Source: an uncultured Lachnospiraceae bacterium
GTDB lineage: Bacteria; Bacillota; Clostridia; Lachnospirales; Lachnospiraceae
Assembly (NCBI GenBank): GCA_902493385.1
Contig: CABUPO010000008.1
Coordinates: 1-64,000, forward strand
Length of the DNA: 64,000 nt
Reading direction: 5' to 3'
Shown: positions 18,588 through 26,019 of the stretch, one piece after another
Layout of the letters: each line of letters opens with the position of its first letter
How positions within the stretch are numbered: the first letter of the stretch is position 1
Translations under genes and position numbers: made by a program
The notes under the pieces: model-generated
The model's database searches: none
Seen by the model: only the letters and a program-made list of their open reading frames with translations
What the model was told of the DNA's origin: nothing

Positions 18588-19562
18588 TCATTTTATATAA
18601 TATTTTTTATGCTCGCTATCTTCATAATCGCCAAGGAATATATAAAAATCACCGTTATCCAAAACTTTAAATTCATCTAAATTCAGGCCTTCACCATTTA
18701 TCGGATTAAATATCACATCATTAGACCCATCATATATCAATTCAAATTGTTTGTCAGCTTTGGTATCACATCTGTATATTCCATTTCGGTTACAGTAATA
18801 AATATATCTGCCTTTAAAATCAAGAGACACAAAATTATAATGGACCGGATGATTATTAAGGTGCGAAGGATAAGCTGTAATTTCAGTATTTCCGTCCGGT
18901 AGCTTATAACTATGCAGCATTTTCTTTCCATCAAGAGTGCGTTCCTCAATTATCCCCTCACTCCGGATATAAAGATACAATTTATTATCATTATATTGAT
19001 AATAACTGCCTTGCCGACTGCCGCCATTTATTGTACTTATTATCTGCTTCTTTTTTATATCATAGCATTGTATGTATACATTTTTCGTTGTATCTAACAC
19101 ATAGTACAATTTACCGTCTTTTTTAATTACATCACAGACTCCAATATATTTTTTCTTCTTGTTATCTATAGAATATGAAGCCTTTACTCTTCCTTTTTTA
19201 TCAATTGTTTTAATAACTAACTTATTATTTTCTTTTGTATAAGTATATAATCCTGATTTCTGTGGTTTAATTGGATAGGTCTTTCCTTTTTGCAGGATAT
19301 TTTTACTAACAGATCTGCCATTTTCGTATATGGTCGTTATGACTATGTTAGTAGTACTCCTGCCGTTTTTCTTTTTACCAGACCAGTCAATATGAAGCAG
19401 CTTATTACCTTTAGAAAATATCCTCGAATTTCTATCGGTATAATGTCCTGTAACAAATTCACCTGACGTATACTCTGCCGCACACACAGTTGATTTTAAA
19501 CAGAACACACATATAAAACACAGCAGAAACAACGGAGTAATCAATTTTATTGTTTTCGTCAT
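18588..19562 (-). CDS. secreted propeller-like paralog 2
   Basis: 324 residues with a signal peptide (~1-28, ..TVCAAEY). The mature start YTSGEFVTGHYTDRNSR differs from the other paralogs, but the blade pattern is the same: GRYIYYCNRNGIYRCDTKADKQF and FELIYDGSNDVIFN, ending DEFKVLDNGDFYIFL. RBS AAAGGAGGGG. The words SGEFVTGHYT recur as an out-of-frame remnant in the intergenic repeats at 24405-24445 and 25934-25985 (SGEFVAGHT), so this paralog or a relative has been duplicated and deleted more than once. Function unknown. Confidence 0.75.
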   Translation of the reverse strand: MTKTIKLITPLFLLCFICVFCLKSTVCAAEYTSGEFVTGHYTDRNSRIFSKGNKLLHIDWSGKKKNGRSTTNIVITTIYENGRSVSKNILQKGKTYPIKPQKSGLYTYTKENNKLVIKTIDKKGRVKASYSIDNKKKKYIGVCDVIKKDGKLYYVLDTTKNVYIQCYDIKKKQIISTINGGSRQGSYYQYNDNKLYLYIRSEGIIEERTLDGKKMLHSYKLPDGNTEITAYPSHLNNHPVHYNFVSLDFKGRYIYYCNRNGIYRCDTKADKQFELIYDGSNDVIFNPINGEGLNLDEFKVLDNGDFYIFLGDYEDSEHKKYYIK

Positions 19563-19583
19563 AATATGCCCCTCCTTTAATCC

Positions 19584-19658
19584 TCTTTATATGTTATTTC
19601 GTTCTGTCCGCTAAAATCTTACACGTAGATATTGCTTTAAAGCGCTTTATACTCCATA
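19584..19658 (-). promoter_or_regulatory. conserved leader, copy 2
   Basis: Same order of blocks as copy 1, followed by AGGATTAAAGGAGGGG and the paralog 2 start. Its upstream part overlaps the last codons (MEYKAL stop) of paralog 3, showing that the duplicated unit spans a gene end plus the next gene's leader. Confidence 0.65.
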
Positions 19659-20731
19659 AGATACATTACAGGATGGCCTGCGTCATACAAAATATAGAAT
19701 GTATTTTCATCTATAAAACAAATGTCACTTATTCCTTTTGTTTTATTAAAGTTCTTATCGTTACTTGCATTATAATATAATTCAAAGCCGTTATCTTTTT
19801 TAATATTACATCTGTATATTCCGCTTGTATTAACATAGTATATATAATCACCGTTAATACTAAAATCATAATATACTAATACTCCGTTATCGGGGTCATC
19901 TGTTTTCTCATCATAAAAACTTATGCCACCATCAGGCAGTTTATATTCCCCGGTTTTTTTACCTTTCACGGAATATATTTTTATACTGTCTTTAGTTAAG
20001 GCGTATATTTTTCCATTATGATATTTAAACTCTTCCTCTCCTTTTACTGAACTGATGTGTCTTTTCATCCGTTTGAATGACTTGTCTTTTATAGTGTGGG
20101 TTTTACCTTTTAAGCTTTTTTTATTAACTGTCCTGATAAACAGTTTATTATAATCACAGCTTGTTTTTCTGTAAATATAATACAGATTATTATGCTTTTC
20201 CCATGTGTCATATATTACTGCATATCCGTCATTCGTAAAACTCTTGTTATTATCTGTTATTGTCTGTAGTACCTTACCATTTTTTGAAACAGTTTCAATG
20301 CGGATTTTTGCTTTTTTATAATTCACACTAATTGCTAAAAGGCTTTTTTTACCTTCTTCTGTTTTACAATAGACCGGAAGTCCGTATGCCGTATCGCTCT
20401 TATACCTGTAATTTAATGTAGTTTTCCTGCCTGCCGATGAAACCACGTGCCTTTTTAGCGTTTCATGATAAGAGCCATTTATCTCTCGTTCATCCTCTGC
20501 CGAAGTAAAAATTTCAAGTTTACCGGCCGAATTTTTTTGAAGCTTACCAATAACTCTGCCTTCAACTATACCAGTTGTAATATCAGGCAGATAAATCTGT
20601 GTATTACAATCAGACATCACAATCTGTGTGCATTGAAATTCTTTAGTCTCTGCTTTACACTGTGAAGTTACATTTATAGATGTTAAGCATATTGCTGATA
20701 TAATTACTATTGTTTTGAATATTGTCTTCAT
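19637..20731 (-). CDS. secreted propeller-like paralog 3
   Basis: 364 residues; signal peptide ~1-28 (..TSQCKAET). Mature start KEFQCTQIVMSDC matches paralog 1. Blades: DGYAVIYDTWEKHNNLYYIY, KIYALTKDSIKIYSVKGKK, GDYIYYVNTSGIYRCNIKKD, then GFELYYNASNDKNF and DICFIDENTFYILY. The ATG at 20731 has GGAG at 7 nt; the ATG two codons earlier overlaps that site. It lacks the conserved leader and lies 38 nt after the subtilase gene on the same strand, so the two are probably one transcript. This makes it the best candidate for a direct protease partner. Confidence 0.75.
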   Translation of the reverse strand: MKTIFKTIVIISAICLTSINVTSQCKAETKEFQCTQIVMSDCNTQIYLPDITTGIVEGRVIGKLQKNSAGKLEIFTSAEDEREINGSYHETLKRHVVSSAGRKTTLNYRYKSDTAYGLPVYCKTEEGKKSLLAISVNYKKAKIRIETVSKNGKVLQTITDNNKSFTNDGYAVIYDTWEKHNNLYYIYRKTSCDYNKLFIRTVNKKSLKGKTHTIKDKSFKRMKRHISSVKGEEEFKYHNGKIYALTKDSIKIYSVKGKKTGEYKLPDGGISFYDEKTDDPDNGVLVYYDFSINGDYIYYVNTSGIYRCNIKKDNGFELYYNASNDKNFNKTKGISDICFIDENTFYILYDAGHPVMYLMEYKAL

Positions 20732-20769
20732 AACCATTCTCCATTCTCAGTATTAAGCCAAATACTTAA

Positions 20770-22800
20770 TCAATCTTTACAACTACGTTTTCGCAAACTT
20801 GCCTCATATGAATAAAAATCTATTCCATTCCAACTTTGCATTGCAAATGTATATAATTTTTCTAACCCAAATACTCCATTATAACCACTTACAATAAACT
20901 CAGCAAAACTCGGTGGACAGGCTCCATTCCATAATCCCAAAACATCTGCGCATGATTTTTTTGCACACGAAAAACGTTCTTCATAGGATGCTATATTATC
21001 AGTATCCGGACGAATATAACCACCATTTCCGTTAAAAATATATGCTCTATGAGCATATGCATCCCCAACAACATGCATAGAAATTCCCATTAAAACAAGC
21101 GCTCCATTCTTTGACGAATATTCATATCCTGCTTGATTTAACATCACAGTTAACTCTTGTTTTCTTAGGTAATTACGCGCTGTAACGCACTCGCTATATA
21201 CTCCTGACGAGCCATCTGGAAATGCTAATGACTGAGCTGCTCCTATTCCATCTTTTTTACACTTCAATGCCATGTTCATTATATCCTCATATACCTTTAC
21301 ATAATTAAAAAAACATACAGACCCATCCGGATTATTCTGCTTCATTGCATGGAACATCTTAAGACCTTCATAGTCTGATGCTCCATAATATATATCAGGA
21401 GCCCTTACTCCTACTTTCACAATATTAACCTGATTTGCAGTCAAGCCACCTGCATGATTACTTGCATACTCTACTGTTTTTTCATGGTTCGCTTTACTCC
21501 ACCTTGCTTCAACCTCACCCTCAAAGCTTTTTATCTTACCGTTATTTTTGTACTTCTTATCCGGCTTTACAGCATTTCCTTTTTTCTTATAACTTTTGCA
21601 TAAATCATCATATATTTTTTCTGCATATGCATAATCAATATAGGAAAATTTATCTCCATTATCATCTGTTATAGTCTTTGAACTGGCTTTCATTAATTCT
21701 CTGATGAACTGCGCCGGTTTTGTGATGTCCTTTTGCCATAATAAACTGGCGGCTCCCACCGCATGCGGTACAGCCATGCTCGTGCCATTACATATAACAT
21801 CCATTCCCAGCCATCCGACAGAATTTATATCCTCTCCGGGTGCTATAAGTTCAAGTTCTTTTCCTGTTGATGTAATTTCAGACAATTTACCATCCTTTGA
21901 TGCTGCGCCAACGCCAACTACTTCTTTAAATGCCGCCGGATATTCAACATCACTATCTTCACACTTTCCCTCGTTCCCTGATGCGGCAAACATAAGAATG
22001 CCCCTTTTTTCTGCTTCCTTTACTGCGTTATGTAATGCCTTTGAATACGTCGCAGTTCCAAAACTCATGTTAATTATTTTTACATCATTATCTATTGCCC
22101 AGTATATTGCCTCAACAATTCTGCTTATCGGAGCTTTATTACTACTATCCAGAACTCTGGCAGAATATATCTGAACATTCGGATTTATTCCTTTAACAGT
22201 ATTACCATATCCATCTGAAGCAATAATCCCCGCTATAGCTGTTCCGTGTCCCGTGTTGTCTTCATATAACGGCGACGCCTCATCATCCAAAAAATTTTTT
22301 CTTTCAACAACATTGATGTTTTCATTATAATAAATTCCTGAATCAATTACTGCAATTTTGATTTTTTCTTTACTGTCATCTTTTTCTTCTGGAACAACCT
22401 CCATAGAACGCATATTCCAGTTGTCTCTGTAATTATAATTCTTCCATTCTTTTCCGTTATATGAGTTTCCTTCTACGCACTCGTCATACTCAACGGATGC
22501 CCCTAAGTCTGCAATCCTCTCCTTAACATCCTCAGACAGCTGCATGGCAATAATATTATTCTCTTCAAGTATTACAGAATCAACAGCAGCCTCCTCATTA
22601 ACTACATTACATACCTTATTATATATATGCTTATTACCACAGTCTATAACATAGTTTTCTTTTGACTGTTCAGTGTTACCTGCTCTATTGGCACGGTTAT
22701 TATCTGAATCCTTAGCATAGATACATACATTACCTGAAAACATCATCGCAGCAATCAAACCCACGCCAATAATTCTATTAAATCTTTTCTTTTTCATCAT
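20770..22800 (-). CDS. secreted S8 subtilase fused to a phospholipase-C-like metal-binding domain
   Basis: 676 residues, signal peptide ~1-30. The subtilisin domain (~145-400) has the full triad Asp153 (IAVIDSGIYY), His185 (GHGTAIAG) and Ser341 (CNGTSMAVP), with oxyanion Asn276 (ASGN). Residues ~50-130 look like an inhibitory prodomain. The C-terminal ~245 residues are separate: W434 and H439 (WSKANHEK), D469 (VRAPDIYYG), H484, then H576-x3-D580-x3-H584 (MHVVGDAYAHRAY). This Trp/His/Asp/His spacing is that of zinc-dependent phospholipase C or DUF6765-type domains. RBS AAAGGAGGGG. Surrounded by five secreted paralogs. Substrate unknown. Confidence 0.85.
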   Translation of the reverse strand: MMKKKRFNRIIGVGLIAAMMFSGNVCIYAKDSDNNRANRAGNTEQSKENYVIDCGNKHIYNKVCNVVNEEAAVDSVILEENNIIAMQLSEDVKERIADLGASVEYDECVEGNSYNGKEWKNYNYRDNWNMRSMEVVPEEKDDSKEKIKIAVIDSGIYYNENINVVERKNFLDDEASPLYEDNTGHGTAIAGIIASDGYGNTVKGINPNVQIYSARVLDSSNKAPISRIVEAIYWAIDNDVKIINMSFGTATYSKALHNAVKEAEKRGILMFAASGNEGKCEDSDVEYPAAFKEVVGVGAASKDGKLSEITSTGKELELIAPGEDINSVGWLGMDVICNGTSMAVPHAVGAASLLWQKDITKPAQFIRELMKASSKTITDDNGDKFSYIDYAYAEKIYDDLCKSYKKKGNAVKPDKKYKNNGKIKSFEGEVEARWSKANHEKTVEYASNHAGGLTANQVNIVKVGVRAPDIYYGASDYEGLKMFHAMKQNNPDGSVCFFNYVKVYEDIMNMALKCKKDGIGAAQSLAFPDGSSGVYSECVTARNYLRKQELTVMLNQAGYEYSSKNGALVLMGISMHVVGDAYAHRAYIFNGNGGYIRPDTDNIASYEERFSCAKKSCADVLGLWNGACPPSFAEFIVSGYNGVFGLEKLYTFAMQSWNGIDFYSYEASLRKRSCKD

Positions 22801-22942
22801 AAAATACCCCTCCTTTAGTTAAACTTGCCAATACAATAATACATCATACCCATTTTACTACTTTCATCCATATATCATTTTTAAACTATCTATTCAATCA
22901 CCTCCTATTTGTCTTTCACATTAATTTCTCAAGATTACTTAC

Positions 22943-23190
22943 GCCTGCCATATTTTAAAGAATATGCTGCTCTTGATTTGAAGAATAATCGGATTATAAA
23001 CCAAAAGCAGCATACTTATGATACAATATTTAAACTCTCCCATCCCACACACCATTATATGCTTTAATACATCCTAATTTCATACAGAAAGCTATGCTTC
23101 TTTTCTTTGCCACGCATATCATTTCTACCTCTTTTATACCACATACTCAAATATATGTCAATCTTATTCTTAGATTATCTAAGCACCTAA
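22943..23190. repeat. intergenic repeat, copy A
   Basis: Contains a hairpin with outer arms ATGCTGCT / AGCAGCAT, then CTCTCCCATCCCACACACCA and ATATATGTCAATCTTATTCT..GATTATCTAA. It is related to copies B (24446), C (44083) and D (44881). It carries a ~55-nt insertion absent from the others. Nothing else is seen in the 22801-23204 gap apart from the subtilase ribosome site. Confidence 0.75.
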
Positions 23191-23204
23191 TATATATTTT
23201 TCAA

Positions 23205-24221
23205 TTATTTTGCGTACCGAATCATCCATTGCGGCCCACCAATACTAACGTCTTTTTCGTCAACAAATCGCATATAGAATGTGTTTTTATCCTTCACGCA
23301 AAAGTCGTAAAAATATCCTTTAAATACAGCGTTTCCTTTTTTGAAATTTTTATCTTTTTTTGCATCATAGTACAAACTGAAGCCTTTTTTTGCATTATTA
23401 ATTTTACATCTGAATATACCGTTTTTTCCGCCGGTAAAATACAGATATTTTCCTTTTATTGATATTTCACCATAGTTTGAATTTTCTGTTTTAGGTGTTT
23501 TATATGTCCTCTCTTTTTTTCCATTCAACGTAAATGACTTTACCGAATCCGGAGTAGTCACATACACCCTGTCATCATGTATTTTCATACACCCCGAACG
23601 GCAATTCTCTTTAAGAAACTTATCATTAATAAGTTCCCCATTATCCACATTAATACATCTGATGTGCGGCTCATAACATCTGTAGAATCTGCACTTCTTA
23701 TTGTCACAAAGACCTGCATATGCATAATACAGACGTTTTCCTTTTATATATATATCTTTGACCACAATATGGTCAAATTCCTCTGCATTAATTTTATCAA
23801 AAATTGAAGACATTACTTCACCATTCTGACTGTAGGTTGTAAAATGATATTCTCCTTTTCTTTCAAACCCTGCAACTATAGTATTTTTACTGCCTTCAAT
23901 TTCTTCAATATAACTAATATATTTGTCATAACATACGAATTTTTTTGTATTTTGTATTGCAGTATCATTGCATTCATATTTGTACAGATGAAAATAATAC
24001 TTATCCTGCTGCGCATCATATCCATCATTTTCACACTGATAAAAATACACATTATTATCTTCATCCAAACTCAATGCCTCGTTATTCTCGCTAAGATTAA
24101 TCTTAATCTTCTCCTTTTTAAATCCGGCTGCCTTAGCCTCAGCAGCGCTTCCGCCGAACATTCCGCCAGTAAGAAGGATTAAAAAGGCTACTGTTACAAT
24201 TTTTTTAATCATTTTTTTCAT
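23205..24221 (-). CDS. secreted propeller-like paralog 4
   Basis: 338 residues; signal peptide ~1-32 (..SAAEAKAAG). Blades: DHIVVKDIYIKGKRLYYAYAG, RVYVTTPDSVKSFTLNGKK, GKYLYFTGGKNGIFRCKINNA, then GFSLYYDAKKDKNF and FCVKDKNTFYMRFV. It has four or more cysteines in the middle (CDNKKCRFYRCYEPHIRC) not shared by the others, so disulfides are possible. Its start has only a weak ribosome site. The conserved leader (copy 3) lies ~110 nt upstream, separated by an AT-rich stretch, unlike copies 2 and 4 which abut the ribosome site. Confidence 0.72.
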   Translation of the reverse strand: MKKMIKKIVTVAFLILLTGGMFGGSAAEAKAAGFKKEKIKINLSENNEALSLDEDNNVYFYQCENDGYDAQQDKYYFHLYKYECNDTAIQNTKKFVCYDKYISYIEEIEGSKNTIVAGFERKGEYHFTTYSQNGEVMSSIFDKINAEEFDHIVVKDIYIKGKRLYYAYAGLCDNKKCRFYRCYEPHIRCINVDNGELINDKFLKENCRSGCMKIHDDRVYVTTPDSVKSFTLNGKKERTYKTPKTENSNYGEISIKGKYLYFTGGKNGIFRCKINNAKKGFSLYYDAKKDKNFKKGNAVFKGYFYDFCVKDKNTFYMRFVDEKDVSIGGPQWMIRYAK

Positions 24222-24331
24222 ATCTGATTACCTGTAGCATTTGAGATGTTTCAACGCTACTTCTTCCTTTCATAATTTTTTTAAATTAAATAACATATTT
24301 TTCCTTAATCTCTACAGCTTATTCTTCATAG

Positions 24332-24405
24332 CTTTATATGTTATTTCGTTCTGTACGCTAAAATCTTACACGCATATATTGCTTTAAAGCGCTTTATACT
24401 CCATA
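24332..24405 (-). promoter_or_regulatory. conserved leader, copy 3
   Basis: Same blocks as copies 1, 2 and 4, with GTACGC for GTCCGC on the plus strand. It belongs to paralog 4 and is joined on its far side to intergenic repeat B through a fragment that would read SGEFVAGHT leftward. Confidence 0.6.
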
Positions 24406-24445
24406 GGATTACTGTATGTCCTGCAACAAACTCACCTGATGCTTC

Positions 24446-24650
24446 GCCTGCCATATTTTAAAAATATGCTGCTCTTGATTTGAAGAATAATCGGATTATA
24501 AACCAAAAGCAGCATACCTGTGACACAATATCTAAACTCTCCCATCCCACACACCATTATATGCTTTAATACAACCTTATTATATGTCTACTTAATATAT
24601 ACCACATCTTTCTATATATGTCAATCTTATTAATAGATTGTCTAAATATC
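24446..24650. repeat. intergenic repeat, copy B
   Basis: Same hairpin (ATGCTGCT / AGCAGCAT) and following blocks as copy A, without A's insertion. With leader copy 3 it fills most of the 24222-24802 gap; the remainder holds the paralog 5 terminator. Confidence 0.75.
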
Positions 24651-24747
24651 TAATATTAGTAGTTTTTCACTTATAAACACAGTAATTAAAACTCACACAC
24701 TTCCCTCTGACGTACTGTTTTTAACAATAGAGACATCAAAAAATACA

Positions 24748-24771
24748 TAAGGGGCTTTTTACAGCCCCTTA
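24748..24771 (-). terminator. terminator of paralog 5
   Basis: Arms TAAGGGGCT / AGCCCCTTA with a 6-nt loop, followed leftward by a T-rich tract. Confidence 0.8.
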
Positions 24772-24802
24772 ACAAAAATCCTCTATTCGTTTTTTTCATC
24801 AT

Positions 24803-25837
24803 TCAACGAAAATACCTGACAAGCTTAGTCGGCATATCTGTTTCTTTCTTATCCCTGAGCATTATATATATTGTATTTTTATCTTTTACACATATATCCT
24901 CTGCTCCATACTCTGCGCCAAAATATTCGTCTCCTTCAGCATTATAATACAGCTTGAATCCGTCTCTGCCTTTCATATTCCACCTGTATATCCCATTTCT
25001 GTTGCAGTAATATATGTATTTTCCGCATACGCAAAAGTTGTTAAACGTCAGATACATTACATCTTCCGAATCGTCGCCTATGCGGATTGTACGATTACCG
25101 TCAGGAAGTCTGCATGTATTTAACAGTTTGCCTTTAAGTGAATATACGTTTATTTTATCACTGCATAATACATATATCTTGCCTTTTTCTATCTTAACCA
25201 GATTTGAGCCTGCGGCGCTAAAGGGATTAAACTCATTTGCATCCAATGTAATGGATTTCATATCCTTGGCCTTTTTACTTTTCTTATTTATGCATCTTAT
25301 ACAAAACACATATGAGGCGTCATCATGGTCTTGCTTTTCATATACATAGTATATATTCCTGCCGTCATCCCAACTGTCATAGAGCCTGTCTGTACTATTT
25401 TTATCTTTATAAGCAAATATTTTTTTGCCTTTTGTATCGTATTCCTTAACGATTGGCTTTCCCTGTATGTTCATCGTATCTATTGTAAGAGTTTTATCAT
25501 CTAATGCTCTTACCCTGGCAAAACGGTCATAATATTCAATGTCCCGGTCTTTAAAAGACGCTTTTGATATTACCCTCTTTCCATCTATAGTATTTGTGTG
25601 CCCCTCAGCATACGTAATATCATTTTTTTTATCTTTTTTATATTCATACCATATGTACTGAACCTTACCGTTATTAGTCAGATACATCGGAGGCATACCA
25701 AAGATACTGTCCTCGTTATATTTGTACTGTACTTCCTGATTTTTAAACTGCTTTTCTTTAGCATTAGCGCCGCTTCCTCCAAATACACATATGCATACAG
25801 AAATCATAAGCAATAATGAAATAACCTTTTTAGTCAT
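24803..25837 (-). CDS. secreted propeller-like paralog 5
   Basis: 344 residues; signal peptide ~1-27 (..GSGANAKE). Mature start KQFKNQEVQYKYN. Blades: DRLYDSWDDGRNIYYVY, KIYVLCSDKINVYSLKGKL, GKYIYYCNRNGIYRWNMKGR, then GFKLYYNAEGDEYF and DICVKDKNTIYIML; the last residues MPTKLVRYFR match paralog 1 (MPTKLVGYAG). RBS AAAGGAGGG abuts leader copy 4. It is the outermost gene of the module on the kinase side. Function unknown. Confidence 0.75.
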   Translation of the reverse strand: MTKKVISLLLMISVCICVFGGSGANAKEKQFKNQEVQYKYNEDSIFGMPPMYLTNNGKVQYIWYEYKKDKKNDITYAEGHTNTIDGKRVISKASFKDRDIEYYDRFARVRALDDKTLTIDTMNIQGKPIVKEYDTKGKKIFAYKDKNSTDRLYDSWDDGRNIYYVYEKQDHDDASYVFCIRCINKKSKKAKDMKSITLDANEFNPFSAAGSNLVKIEKGKIYVLCSDKINVYSLKGKLLNTCRLPDGNRTIRIGDDSEDVMYLTFNNFCVCGKYIYYCNRNGIYRWNMKGRDGFKLYYNAEGDEYFGAEYGAEDICVKDKNTIYIMLRDKKETDMPTKLVRYFR

Positions 25838-25859
25838 AAAAGTTCCCTCCTTTAATCCT

Positions 25860-25989
25860 CTTTATATGTTATTTCGTTCTGTCCGCAAAAATCTTACGCG
25901 CAGATATTGCTTTAAAGTGCTTTATACTCCATAGGATTACTGTATGTCCTGTAACAAACTCACCTGATGCTTCGCCTGCCATATTTTAA
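25860..25989 (-). promoter_or_regulatory. conserved leader copy 4 with truncated repeat
   Basis: The leader (25860-25934) is followed by the SGEFVAGHT-like fragment and only the first few bases of the A/B-type repeat (GCCTGCCATATTTTA). It stops at the point where the right 30-bp direct repeat begins, marking the module border. Confidence 0.65.
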
Positions 25990-26019
25990 TTTATACTATT
26001 TCAAGTATTAATTTGACAT
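25990..26019 (+). repeat. right 30-bp direct repeat bordering the secreted-protein module
   Basis: 28/30 identical to 17296-17325 (differences at positions 23 and 26). It overlaps the last four codons and stop of the histidine kinase gene. Confidence 0.8.
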
